A stretch of 64,000 nt of DNA from Isoetes taiwanensis (taxonomy: Eukaryota; Streptophyta; Lycopodiopsida; Isoetales; Isoetaceae): contig JAJEKV010000049.1 of assembly GCA_021234155.1 (NCBI GenBank), positions 4,709,001 through 4,773,000 on the forward strand. Direction: 5' to 3'. The position numbers were made by a program, and so were the translations under genes. This document shows, piece by piece, positions 23,513 to 35,215 of the stretch. The notes beneath the pieces are model-generated. The model made no database searches, was not told where the DNA came from, and was given only the letters and a program-made list of their open reading frames with translations. The number at the start of each line of letters is the position of its first letter. The first letter of the stretch is position 1.

Positions 23513-23544
<32 letters not shown>
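23509..23544. repeat. (TA)n microsatellite
   Basis: TA run at the junction of duplicated block copy 2 and element A copy 2. Confidence 0.9.
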
Positions 23545-23547
<3 letters not shown>

Positions 23548-25128
23548 AAAATTAATGCGTCCTACGACGCATTGTTCCAGTTTTAGCATGTGCTTACGAT
23601 GCAAGGCCCTGTCATGTTCTAGGTAACCAACGATTCTACTGAGATTCTCTTGTGATTCCTCTATATTCTTCAACATTCTATGTATTATATTTAGCATTCA
23701 TGAAGATTCCCCTAGATTTGATTGAGGTGCTTACCCATGAGCATTTAGAACCTTCCAAAATAATTTATTTTGGATCTGCGCAATAATTCTAAAACACTTT
23801 TTATTTTCAGACTGAGGCGCTTCCCTGAGCATCTAGGATTTTTTTTTTTTTTCAAGATTTATATTGTACCCCTTTATTATGAAACATTTTAGAACATTCT
23901 ATTGTGGCTCTTTGCAAAATCTTAAAAAAACTCTAAGATTTCATCAAGATTTTCTTAGATTCCATTAGATATTATGAATATTCCCTTAGATTCAACTAGA
24001 TTTTAAGAGAATGCATTAGACTTGTAAATATTTTCCTAGATTCTCTTACAATTTATGAGATTTCCTTATATTCTCAATTAATTCTCCTAGATTCCCTTAC
24101 ATTCTAGAAATTTCTAGAACATTCTAGAACTTTTGGAACATTCTCAAACTTTCAAAACATCCTAGAACTTTTGGAAGTATTTCCCTAGATTTCCTTACAT
24201 TCCCATAGATTCCCCTACATTCTAGAACATTCTAAATCTTATTAGAACAATTTGGAACTTTTCGGAAGAATTTTCTTAGATCCCCTAGATTCTCTTATAT
24301 TTTATAAGATTTTCTTACATTCTATTAGATTCTTCCGGATTTCCTTTACATTCTAGAACTTTTTAGAACATTCTAAGACTTTTCTCAGAAACATACTAAA
24401 ACTTTCAAAATATTCTAGAACTTTCTCGAAGTATTTCCTAGATTTCCTTACATTCCCATAGATTCCCCTACATTCTAGAACATTCTAAACTTATTAGAAC
24501 AATTTGGAACTTTCTGGAAGAGTTTTCTTAGATCCCCCTTAGATTCTCTTATGTTCTAGAACTTTCTAGAAGATTCTAGAACTTTCTAGAGCCTTCCAGA
24601 ACATTCTAGAACTTTCTTGAACTAGCTAGAATGTTATAGTCTATTTTATCTTAATGGGAACATTACCCTTAAGTATATTTGAAACATAAATTCTTCATGG
24701 AATTAATGCTTGGTCTAGTGGTTAGAGTGGGGGGTTTGGGGGGTTGAGGACCAGGGTTCGAATCCCCCCAATAACATAAAAAATTTTAAAAGCCTTTCCT
24801 TAAGGGATGAGCATTCAACATGAGCCATAGGATCTTAGACTCAATCAACGATCAAGATCTCATCATATAAAAGCAATATGAGCCGTAGGATCTATTACAT
24901 ATAATTCCCAAAGCCATGTGGACCGTAAGATATGTGCCAAGCAACGTGAGCCGTAGGATCTCGGATCGACAGTCAGGATCAGATCAACCTGGACCGTAGG
25001 ATCGTGTCTATATGAGCTGTATGTAAACTCCCAAGCCATCTGGGCCGTAGGATACGTCCCAAAGCCACGTGAGCCGTAGGATCTTAGATCAACGGTCGGA
25101 TTCAATGGGACAAACATAAGAACATATA
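23545..25128 (+). mobile_element. Repeat element 'A', copy 2
   Basis: Same order as copy 1: aagaaaattaatgcgtccta start, a long run of ttctagaa / agattccct words (about 23630-24630), tRNA-like boxes at 24708-24771, then repeated gagccgtaggatct and acaaacataagaac at the end. It is longer than copy 1 because the ttctagaa part is expanded. Confidence 0.6.
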
Positions 25129-25135
25129 TATGTTA

Positions 25136-25161
25136 GATATATATATATATATATATATATA
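25136..25161. repeat. (TA)n microsatellite
   Basis: TA run directly before the TCTTATATTATAA terminus of the polypurine element. Confidence 0.85.
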
Positions 25162-27345
25162 TCTTATATTATAATGTTATAGTGTAAGTATGTCATGAAT
25201 GAAACCCTAATTTGGATGGTTGAGATCATCCGATTGCATTCGGAGGTCGAGATTTATCGCACGACTTCCCTCCACCATGATTGGCCATGCTCTAATGTCT
25301 GAAGAGGAAAGGGAAAAGGAAAAGGGAGGAGAAAATGGCAAAGTGAAAGGCAAAAAAGCACGGATAAAAGGGAAAGAAAGAAAGGAAAAAAAGAAAGCGA
25401 AAAGAGCACGAAAAAGGGAAAGGAAAATAAAGAAAAAAATGACACTATGAAAAGGAGAAGATGGAAAGGATGAGGATAGGAGTAAAAGGGAAGTTGAAAA
25501 GGGGATGAGGAAAAGGGTAGAGAAAAGGGAAGGGAAAAGGAAAAGGGAAAAGGAAAGGTAAGGGAAAGGGAAAGGAAAATGTAAAAGAAAGGGGGATGAG
25601 GAGGGAGTAAAAAGGAACACTGGGAAAGGGGAAGAGTAAAAAGGTGGGGAAAGGAGGAAAAGGGAGGAGATAAAGGCAAAGTGAAAGGCAAAAAAGGCAC
25701 GGATAAAAGGGAAAAGGAAATAGAAAATAGCACAAAAAAGAGAAAGGAAAAGTAAGAGAGAAAATAAAGGAAAAAATGACACTATGAAAAGGAGAAGAGG
25801 GAAAGGGTGAGGACAGGAGTAAAAGGGAAGGGAAAAAGGGGATGAGAAAAAAGGGTAGAGAGAAGGAAAGGAAAATGAAAAGGGAAAAGAAAAGGAAAAG
25901 GAAAGGAAAATGGAAAGGGAAAAAGGGAGAGGAGGAGGGATTTAAAAGGACAAAGTGGGAAAGGGGGAGAGAAAAAAGATGGGGAAAGGAAGGAAGGGAA
26001 AAAGGACACGAAAAAAAAAAGGAAAGAGAAAAAGGGAGGAGAGAAGGGATGGAAAGGGTAAAAGGAAAAAGCGAGGGGAGGGGCAAAAGGGAAAAGGGGC
26101 ATGGGGAAAAGAGGAAGAGAAAAGAAGGAGAGAAGCAGAAAAAAGGAAGAGAAAGGAGGGAGGAAAGGGGAAAGGGAAAAAGAAAAGAACAAATGAGGGA
26201 GGAAAGGGAAAGAAAAAGACTACGAGAAAAAGGGAAGAGGAAAAGGGTGGGCAAAGGGAAGGAATAAATGGCACTGTAAAAAGGGGAAGGGAAATAAAGG
26301 GAAGGGAAAAAAAGACATGAAAAAAAGAAAGGGAAAAAAGAAATAAAAAGGAGGCGGAAGAGAGAAAAATGAAAGGGAAAAAGGGCACGAAAAAAAGCGG
26401 AATAGAGAAAGGATCGGGAGAGGAGGAAAAGGGAAAAGAAAAAGGCCATTGGTAAAGGGGAAGGGGGAAAGGGAAGCGAAGGGGATGGAATGGGAGAAAA
26501 GGAAAATAAAATAAGGTAAAATGAAAAAGGGAATGTGAAAAGGGAAGGGGATAGAAAAAGGGAAAAGCAAGGAGGTTGAAAATGGAAAAGGCAAACGTGA
26601 AAAAAGTGGAAGCAAATGGAAAAAGGAAAAAGGGAAAAAACGGGAGGTAAAATGGAAAAATAGAAAGGGGAGGTGAATAAAACGGAATAGCAAAATAGAA
26701 AAAGAAAAAGAGAAGGAAAAAAGGAAAAAGGAGGGGGAGGAGGAAAAAGGTGAAGAAAGGGAAAAAGAGGAGCGAAAAAAGAGCATGAAAAAATAGAAGA
26801 GAAAAGGGACATGGCAAAAAAGGGAAGAGGGAAAGGGTGAGGAAAGGGAAAATCCAAGGAAAAATGGACATGGAAAAAAAAATATGTAAAAGAGGGAAAA
26901 GAAAAAGGAGGGGGGGAAAAGGAAGGAAATGGCACTAGAAAAAAAGGAAGATCCTAAGGCCCATAAAAGAGGAAAAGGGAAGGGAAAAAGGGGAAAAAAA
27001 AGAAATTTTGGGGAGAAGGAAAGGAGAGGAAAGGGGAAACCGTAAAGGAAAACTTAGAAAGAAGGGCACTAGAAAAAGGGAAGAGGGAAATGGAAAAAAA
27101 AAGGATTAAGGGCACAAGGAAATAAAAAGGGCAACCACAAATTTGGAGAAAAGGGAAGGGAAAAATAGAAAAGAAAAATGGGGAAGGAAAAAAATGTTCT
27201 AGAAAAAAGAGAAAATGGAATAATGGAAAAAGAAAAAAGTAAATTGAAAAAATGTAAAAAAGGAAAAGGGGCAAGGGGAAAATAGGAAAAAAAAAATTGT
27301 AGACAAAGGCAAAATGAAAAGAAAAACGGAAAAGATAAGGGAAAG
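25162..27345 (+). mobile_element. Polypurine Helitron relic (5' end kept, 3' end lost)
   Basis: The first about 150 bp, from TCTTATATTATAATG through accatgattggccatgctct, match the 5' end of the defined Helitron at 62054-63962 read on its own strand. About 2 kb of almost pure A/G follow (ggaaaaggg words), homologous in composition to the C/T tract of that Helitron. No hairpin plus CTAG terminus is found before the (TA)n tract at 27455, so the 3' end is missing. Long minus-strand open frames (up to 496 codons, F/P/S/L only) are an artefact of the missing purines in stop codons. Confidence 0.65.
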
Positions 27346-27449
27346 TCACGAAATGTGGTCAAATGCTCTTGATTATCCAATTTTAAAAACAAGAATCCAT
27401 TTAACAATTGCTCCAAAGATGTCATTCAAAAGTTCTACTATGTATATAG

Positions 27450-27587
<138 letters not shown>

Positions 27588-27593
27588 CAATTA

Positions 27594-28874
27594 TAATGTT
27601 CTTATGTTTGAATCTTAAGGGAATCTTCATAATATTTAACGGGAATCTGGGGACACATCTTGATGAAATGGCTTGGGAGTTTTTATATAGATTCTTTGCA
27701 AAGATCCTACGGGTCCAAGTTAAAATTTGATTCGAAAATGAGATCATAACGGCTCGTGTGGTTTGGTACATATCTTATAAAGGCTTTGGGAATTATAAAA
27801 AAATAGATCCTATGGCTTATGTTGCTTTCATATGGGAGATCTCGATCGTTGATCGAAGTCCTAAGATCCTAAATATTGAATGCTCGGTTCTTAAGGAGAG
27901 TCTTTTAAAATTTTTATGTCATTTGGAGGATTCAAAATGGTCATCAACCCCCAACCCCCATTCTAACCACTAGACCAAGCATTGATTCATTAAAATAATT
28001 AATGTTTCAAATATAGTTAAGTGTAATGTTCTAATTAAGATAAAATAGAATATAATATTCTAGATAGTTCTAGAAGGCTCTAGAATGTTCTAGAAGACAC
28101 TAGAAAGTTCTAGAATTTTCTAGAATGTTCTAGAAAGTTCCAGAATTCTAAAATGTTTTGGAATATAAGATAATTGTTCTAATAAGTCCTAGAATGTAGG
28201 GGAATCTTCGATGTAAGGGAATAGGGAAATACTTCCAGAAAGTTCTAGGATGTTTTGAAAGTCTCAGAATGTTCCAGAAAGTTCTAGAATGTTCTAGAAA
28301 TTTCTAGAATGTAAGGGAATCCAGGAGAATTAAAGGGAATCTAAGGAAATCTCATAAATTGTAAGAGAATCTAGGAAAATATTTACAAGTCTAAAGGAAT
28401 CTCTTAAAATCTAGTTGAATCTAAGGGAATCTTCATAATATTTAAGGGAATCTAAGAAAATCTTGATGAAATCTTAGAGTTTTTTTAAGATTTTGCAAAG
28501 AGCCACAATAAAATATTCTAAAATGTTTCATAATAAAGGTGTACAATATAAATCTTGAAAAAAAATGTTCTAGATGCTCGTGACAAGAAAGATAAAATAG
28601 AAAGTGTTTGAAATGTTTTAGAAAGGTTATAAATTAGATTATTTTGAAGGTTCTAAATGCTCATGGGTAAGCACCTCGATCAAAATTGAAAATTCTGAGA
28701 GAATCTAGGGGAATCTTCATGAATGCTAAATATAGTACATAGAATGTTGAAGAATATAGAGGAATCACAAGAGAATCTCAGTAAAATCGTTGGTTACCTA
28801 GAGCACGACAAGGCCTTGCACCGTAAGAACATGCTAAAACTGGAACAATGTGACGTAGGACGCATTAAATTTCT

Positions 28875-28877
<3 letters not shown>
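27594..28877 (-). mobile_element. Repeat element 'A', copy 3 (inverted)
   Basis: Reverse-complement order of copies 1 and 2: gttcttatgtttg at the left, decayed tRNA-like boxes at 27925-27980, ttctagaa words at 28050-28330, and ggaacaatgtgacgtaggac with aaatttcttg at the right. With copy 2 it forms a large inverted pair around the polypurine tract. Confidence 0.6.

Positions 28878-28926
<49 letters not shown>
28878..28926. repeat. (TA)n microsatellite
   Basis: TA run bordering element A copy 3. Confidence 0.9.
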
Positions 28927-28930
<4 letters not shown>

Positions 28931-29012
28931 TTATGTTTTTTAGAAAATAAAATAATGGTCATTTCGAGGTTATTATTATTATTAGTATCCTACTAAATCT
29001 TTAGGAATAAAG

Positions 29013-29411
29013 ATGCTAATGGTACGAAATCCTAAAATCGTAGCCTACGAAATTAATTTCACGCCAACCTTTATAGGCTATGGTCGTGAGGGAGAAATAT
29101 CGTCCAATTCTTATGGCATAGGATCATCCCCGCCTTCCCCTTCCTCGCCCGCCCAAGCCGGGGCCTTGCTTACCTTGCCTTTGGGAGAGGTCCCATGCAA
29201 TTATGGCATAGGATCATGATTCCCCAGGATGATGGGAGGAGAGCTCCTCTTCGATGATCCCCAATTGAGGAGGAGCTCCTCTTCTGAAAGCTCCTCTTCT
29301 GAAAGCTCTGAATACTCTCTTTCAGAGCTTTCGGAAGATTCCTCCAATTTTCATTCATCTGATGCGATTCTTGAGAGGAGGAGGTTGATTCAAGACAACA
29401 TCCGAGCTTAA
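29013..29411 (+). other. Two abutting short S/E-rich plus-strand frames, uncertain coding
   Basis: The first frame (29013-29219) contains two tatggcataggatcat direct repeats. The second (29229-29411) reads RRSSSSESSSSESSEYSLSE, driven by a tandem agctcctcttctgaa repeat. After the stop a purine-rich gaagaagaagac tract follows. It could be a disordered protein end; I would not call it a gene without transcript data. Confidence 0.25.
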
Positions 29412-29654
29412 GAAGAAGAGACAGGCGAAGAAGAAGACCCGGAAGAAGAAGACCTCAAGAAGAAGACTCAAGAAGAAGAAATGTTTGCAGAATTTCACAA
29501 CCATCGGAGAGTAAGTACAAAGTAACATGCAATTCAATTTTTTGCAATTTTTTTTACAGGCTTTCTAACTTTCTTTACTTTTCTTACATATGAAGCTTGA
29601 AGTCCCGGAGCTGAGGAAGCCACTGTTGTTTTTTTTTAGTTATGATCAAGTTCA

Positions 29655-29845
29655 ACCACAGGCCTTTTGTGCCTTTGTTATTTTTTGAAAAAACAGATAC
29701 CACAGGCCTTAGTGCCTTTCTTTGATCTCACCCATATGTCTGACAGGCCTTAGTGCCTTAAACTTGAAACACAGGCCTTAGTGCCTTGTAATATATGATG
29801 GCCTTAGTGCCTTTTTTTTTGTATATACAAGCCTTGTGCCTTTCT
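29655..29845. repeat. caggccttagtgcctt minisatellite
   Basis: At least six spaced copies of the imperfect palindrome caggccttagtgcctt, separated by 10-25 bp of variable sequence. Confidence 0.8.
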
Positions 29846-30382
29846 GAAGTTTTGCTGTGTTGTAATTTCTGAAGTATTCTGTTCTGAAGTATTCTGTTTT
29901 AATCAATTGGTTTTGTAATACCTTTTTATTATGCCTTCAGTTTAATCCAGGCTTTGTGCAAGTTTAATTCAGTTTAATTCAGTTTAATCTGATTATACCT
30001 TGGAATTCATTCAACATTCAAGTACAAATTTCTGTAACTGAAGCATAAAAAATGAGAATGCAAAACAGAAACTTCTTTATATTCATAAAAGTATCTATAC
30101 AGTACCCTTTACACAATTGCCACAGTAAGTGGATTTTCCTAATACTTTCGGTCTATGTGGCATGCTTGACCCTTTACTGTGGCATGTTGGAGCCTAGGTG
30201 GCATGCATGCAAACATCCCTTTCCTCTTCTGCCTCATTCCCAAAATCGTATGAATGCCTACGATTTGTATCCCTTTTATTCCCAAAATTCTCGCCTCGCA
30301 GCCTTCATTCCGTCCCCCATCGCCTATTCCGCCATCTCCTTCACTCCTTCCCCATTCCGGCTCCATCTCCTTCACTTCCGCC

Positions 30383-30708
30383 ATGGCCAAGTTCAAGACT
30401 ACACTCCGCAGAACACTATCCCGCCATTGTGCTCGCTTCCTTCGGCAGCCCGAAGACGGTCGGGAATCCGTGGCTTCTCAAGGAGGATCCGTGGTCTTCC
30501 TCCACCGGAGGAGGCCGCGATTCTGATGGTGGTTAAGTTCACTCCACCGTGAGGTGGAGAAGCTCATCATGGATTATCAAGCCGCAAGCCGCTGCGGGTG
30601 CTCGAGTGGGTGCATGCAGTTATGATGACGAGGAGCGACTCCTTGAAATGAAGATGTATGCCTGCGAGGATGACCTCCATATAGAGCTCAAGATGGCCCC
30701 CGCCTGAT
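30383..30708 (+). pseudogene. Small basic ORF, unknown
   Basis: An ATG at 30383 opens a frame reading MAKFKTTLRRTLSRHCARFL and ending at 30526. Other frames immediately downstream read HREVEKLIMDYQAASRCGCS and then DDEERLLEMKMYACEDDLHI, closing at a stop near 30708. These pieces look like one short protein split by two frame changes, with a basic N-terminus and an acidic C-terminus. GC content is clearly higher than in the flanks. The family is not recognised. A 20-30 bp satellite remnant (ggcatgttggagcctaggtg) lies upstream at 30158-30215. Confidence 0.35.
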
Positions 30709-31473
30709 TAGTTTAGATTTGTATTGTAATCCCTGGTTTCAATTTTTTTGGCAATAGTCCTTGTGACTATTCTTTGTAAAGGCTTTTCATTAATGACAGA
30801 ACTTGTTTTGCAATAGTCCTTGTTTTGCAATAGAACTTGTTTTGCTTTTAACTGTTTCTCACGAAGTTTCCAATCGTTTCTTTCAGTTAGCTGAACTTTT
30901 TGTCATTAATTATAAAATGCAAACAAGGAATTTGAAGGTGCAGAATCTATGATCTGCACACTAACAAAATATGGTAACCAGCTCAACAAATAGGAAAATA
31001 TGAGATGGGTGGCTCGGGTTCAAAAGAAATAGAGTTCAAAAGAAACTGAAAAGAGAATTCCCTGAAGCAAAAGTTAGTGGCCTTGTAAGAATCTTTGCAC
31101 AAAGCAGAGCTTAATGAATTTTGGCCTCATATCAATTCAGGGACCTAATTTGGGATCCATATATTATTGTCACCAAAATCACCAAGATACTATCAGAATC
31201 TTGAGAGCCATTCCATTTTCTCGAGGTGGTCAAAAAATGGTCAATGCCCCTGGCTGATTATGGTGAAATCTGTGGTGAAAGCTGTGGTGAAAAATGTGAT
31301 GAAAACTGTGGTGAAGCTGTGTTGATGCAAACGTTGTTTTTATATTTCAAAGGGAGAAAAATACATATGGAAATCTACCATACCGGTAGAATAGTTCATA
31401 CTTCTTATGAAATGAAGTATGCGAAAAATCAGGAAAACTATAACCCCGAAGCTTCTAGTATTATCAAAATGCA
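30709..31473. other. No gene seen
   Basis: Contains ttgcaatagtccttgt repeats (30750-30845) and a gctgtggtgaaaa repeat cluster at 31262-31320. Nothing else could be supported. Confidence 0.4.
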
Positions 31474-34400
31474 TTAGAGATATAATAATAGCTGTTTTGA
31501 AGAGGTTAATGATGACATACGATTATCGGGCCTCAATCGGATCCCCGCATTATGAGATCTCAGAACTCTTCTTCTTCCAAGTATGTCCAAGATTTCATCA
31601 AGTTTTTCTCTGAATAGTTGGTGAAATCCAAAGAACACTAAAACATGAGCTTCAAGTTTCGCTCCCACTTATGATACTGATTCACAAAGTATTGTCTCAG
31701 GTTGTTGTGTCTCCATGCATCTGGCCTGTTGAGCACTTTTTTAATGGCTGAAGCATGGATCATTTCCTGCTTTAGTTCGATGAACATTTCCTCTTCCTCA
31801 ATCATGGGGAGAGCTGCGAACTCATCCTCAGAATCATACGCCACCCCCAGAACCCCTCGCCGGCTGCACCAGCTGTTAAGTCTCCCCGACCATGATCCAG
31901 GTAAAACAACATCATAAGTAATAAGAAAGGCAACCACCTATCACTGCATTGGCTTCTAATTCTTTAAGCCCATCAGGAATTAACCTATGTTTTAAGCCTA
32001 GAATACCTCGGAATTCATGGGTCCTCCGCTCCTCTAATATCCGCCCCTGTTCCTGGTTTATTTGCTCCAGTATAGGTCTTACCAGATGCGACTGCATTTG
32101 AACTGGCGAAATTGTTTGTGCCCGTGTTCTCCTTCTGTTTTCTTCCGCCATAGTTGGATCGGGATAAGCCAATGTCTGCATGCAAAAAACCATCATTCAA
32201 TTAAATTGGGATTATGTCTGTTCCAAAATCGCGCCAGATAAGCGTTATTTTGAGGGCATCTAGTGTTTTTTCAATTCTATTTTTGGCATTTACAAAGTGT
32301 ACTGTATGTTGCATATAAGGTTATTTTTTCATATTTACTTTAAATAAGGTACTTATTTGCTTGAAATTAACATCACAATATCACAACGAAATAATCACTT
32401 ATTTAACGAAATCAAGCAAATATTACAATACATAAAAATAATATTGCTCCAATATTCACATCTTTTGAACAAACTTAAATCTAAAGTTATGGTATTTAGG
32501 CCGATAAAACTGGAATATCTATACCACTACTAAATAAGATGTCCTAAAAAATGCTTTAAAATAGACAATGTTGGTAAGTGACATTCCTCCCAAATACTTT
32601 AAAATAGACAATTTTGATAAGTGACGTTCCTATAAAATGCTTTAAAATAAACAAAAATGCTTTAAAATAAACAATTTTGATAAGTGACGTCGTGTTAAAT
32701 CGCGCCTGGCGCAATTTCTCAAGCTGTTTACAAACTACAGGGAGTTCCAAACCCCTGTTTCTTCACCCTTTCCAGCAGACTGCAGATAATCCTACAGAAC
32801 ATCTTAGGGCTTTTGCTTTTCATCTTAGAGCGCGCTAACAACTTATGGCTTTAAGCAGGAGTAAACAGGAGTAAGCAGGAGTAAACCCATGCTCTGTTTA
32901 TAAAACTAAAGAAGCATTTCTATTTTACCATATCTGACGCTTCAATACTAAGCATGCCTTCTGCAATGAGTTTGCGCTTCAATTTACAATCTGCAGGGGA
33001 TCATATATACTTACAACACAAAATCAGTCCTGCCTTCATTAACTATAGAATAGATGAAGAATCTATCTGATCCAAGTCTTTCTTAAAGCCTTTAAGCTTG
33101 AAACCGTTAAAATGCTTCTCCAAAGTAGCATGGAACTTCCAATCTGAGGGCCCGTATGGAAGCTATTGAATGCTCGCTTTAACCCTTGTTTTGAACCACA
33201 ATTTATAGTGCTATTCACTGCAGTTGAATGCTTAATTTGGCACTTTGAATCCCTGCCAGCAAAACTTGCACTGCATCAGGCAAGGAAGAAGAAGAAATGT
33301 TATCAAGTGCTTCAATTGCTTTCGAAAATGGAAGCTAAAAGAGACATACAGCAAATGCATCTCCTATTGGAGCCAGATTTGCAATGAACCTAAGGATGAA
33401 AATATGGCAAGAGGTGCAGGGCATTTTGCAGTCCTGAGATTAGTTCTTTAGAGTACTTGCAGATTGCCGAAATGAGCTCCACCTGTTAGAGGAAGAAAGT
33501 AGCAATCAAGTTGAGGATATGGAAGTCCTGGCCATTATCAGAAACCTAATAAGCTTTGCTAGGTACTGTAAATGTGTTCTAGATGCCAGAAATGAAGAAC
33601 AGCAACCTCTCATCGACCTCTCAGCGACCCCTTTCTTATCTCCATACCCTGTTCAGCAAGCATCAAGTCAGAATACAGCCTGCATGCAGTATACGAGCAT
33701 CAAGTCAGCCGGAATGAGCTACTTACCTCAACGATGAGATCTGTAAACTGTAGAACCGGAAACTTCTGGAAGCAGAGCGACTGCCGGAAGCAGAGCTATG
33801 CCCCTTTTGGGGCCGCTCCGCTATTTAGGGCAGCGCCATCACAAAGAGGAAAGAGAATATAAAAAAGAGGGGAATTTTTGTGAGGGGCGGGACGCGTTTT
33901 GCGAAAAGCTAAAACGCAAAGAGAGGAAAAAATTTTGGGGGGAATTTTTTTGAGCGCAGGCGGGAAACGCGTTTTCTAAAAACAAGAAAATTTCTGTAAA
34001 ACCCACGCAAATCTCCCATATTCAAAATTCTAAAAATTATGACATAATCCAAATTTAAACGAATGATGGTTAAAACTAGATTTAGGGTTTCCCTCCAATC
34101 TTTCCTGCATAGCCAGCTTTTGAATGATTGACCTTGCATTTGATGTGACAGATTTCCAGTGGTGGGTTTCATCATGTGTTTCTCTGTCCCATTCCGTTCA
34201 TCCTTAATGTAATTTTTTTGTGTGTCACTTTCACCCTGTCAATTAAACAGTAAAGATTGAAGAGTGGAGATTTCTATTAAACATATAAAATGATTACATA
34301 AGGTTACATTTCAGATTATATACACTTGTTTTCATTCCTGTGGGTCTATCAAAAAGAGATCTGGGTCCAGCTCCTCCTCGTCATCTTCTATGATCACCGA

Positions 34401-34666
34401 TCGGTGGCCCGGGTCACCTTCCCAAACCTATTTGCTCCCATTCGGAGGGAAAGCAAAAACCATAATGGTGGAGTGTTACCAAACAGAATAGCAGCTTCTC
34501 CATGTCCATCCTGCAAGGCCTTGTGATGATAGAACATATCCCTGAAGTGAAGGAATTGGTCCTCTGTAAACAACCTATCATAACAAAAGAGGAACCTGTC
34601 TAGCGTAAAGGCTTGGTAGCCATTAAGCAGAAAAGGTCTCAACCTTTGCAGATCCTGGTCAATCAT
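31474..34666 (-). pseudogene. Minus-strand multi-exon gene of unknown function, interrupted by a transposon
   Basis: Coding-like pieces on the minus strand lie in order. The 5' piece (34666-34394) starts MIDQDLQRLRPFLLNGYQAF and continues DRFLFCYDRLFTEDQFLHFR and DMFYHHKALQDGHGEAAILF. An overlapping frame ends with an acidic stretch (IIEDDEEELDPDLFLIDPQE). The next piece, from about 32176, follows a tttttgcatgcag acceptor and reads MAEENRRRTRAQTISPVQMQ and RPILEQINQEQGRILEERRT. The last piece (31937-31638) contains IEEEEMFIELKQEMIHASAI and PDAWRHNNLRQYFVNQYHKW. The 1.9-kb element at 32188-34071 sits between the first two, apparently in an intron. Helical and charged composition suggests a genuine protein, possibly another transposon accessory gene. 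No family was recognised. Confidence 0.4.
32188..34071. mobile_element. Non-autonomous AACCATC-family transposon, 1,884 bp
   Basis: The left end (32188-32218) reads AACCATCATTCAATTAAATT and the right end (34041-34071) is its inverted copy with three mismatches in 31. AAAA flanks both sides (32184-32187 and 34072-34075), a 4-bp target duplication like that of the 11.7-kb element. Just inside the left end, tctgttccaaaatcgcgcca matches the subterminal sequence of that element (48540-48560). The interior has an aaaatgctttaaaataaac repeat (32547-32680) and a tcgcgcctggcgcaa palindrome (32699). It has no transposase, so it depends on one supplied in trans. Confidence 0.8.
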
Positions 34667-35215
34667 TAGGGTTTTTTTGAGATTAAAAAAGGGCCTTCAA
34701 AACATGCCAACTAAGCCAAATGAAGATAAATGAACTACCAATCAGAAATCAGAGCCTGACTGGTCCAGTCAGCAAAACTGTTATAACTAACTCACTGGAT
34801 CTCATTTTCTAGCATAACTGTTGATAGAAAAGTCCAAATGAGTTCTCCTTTGGTGCAATAGATAGATCTCATTGAGATCTTTCCAACCTTGGGTGCTTTG
34901 CACATATTTTAACCACTTATGATTGTCAAAACTCCAAAAAATATGGTTTTTACCATTTTTTACTATCCTACGGGGCTAAAAGTTATGCAAAACCACCCAA
35001 GGTTGGAAAGATCTCAATGAGATCTATCTATTGCACCAAACAAGAGCTCATTTGGACTTTTCTATCAACACTTACGCTAGAAAATGTGATTCAGTGAGTT
35101 AGTTATAACTGTTTTGCTGACTGGATTACCAGTTCTGGTTTCTGATTGGTAGTTCATATAGCTTAGTCAGCAGTTCTTAGAAGGCCCTTTTATGATCTCA
35201 AAAAATCCCTAATGA
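34664..35215. mobile_element. Foldback MITE, about 550 bp
   Basis: The two halves are inverted copies across most of their length. cattagggtttttttgagat at the left matches ctcaaaaaatccctaatg at the right. Internal pairs include aaccttgggtg / cacccaaggtt and gagatctatctattgcacc. The hinge lies near 34930-34970. No target duplication is obvious. It abuts the ATG of the minus-strand gene at 34666. Confidence 0.85.

Noticed and set aside
25445-26935. 496-codon minus-strand open frame
   Set aside because: Only F, P, S, L and a few other residues; it exists because polypyrimidine sequence lacks stop codons. No domain, and the tract belongs to a Helitron relic.
34664-35215. Terminal repeats of a larger element rather than a MITE
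   Set aside because: The inverted arms meet in the middle, so nothing is carried between them.
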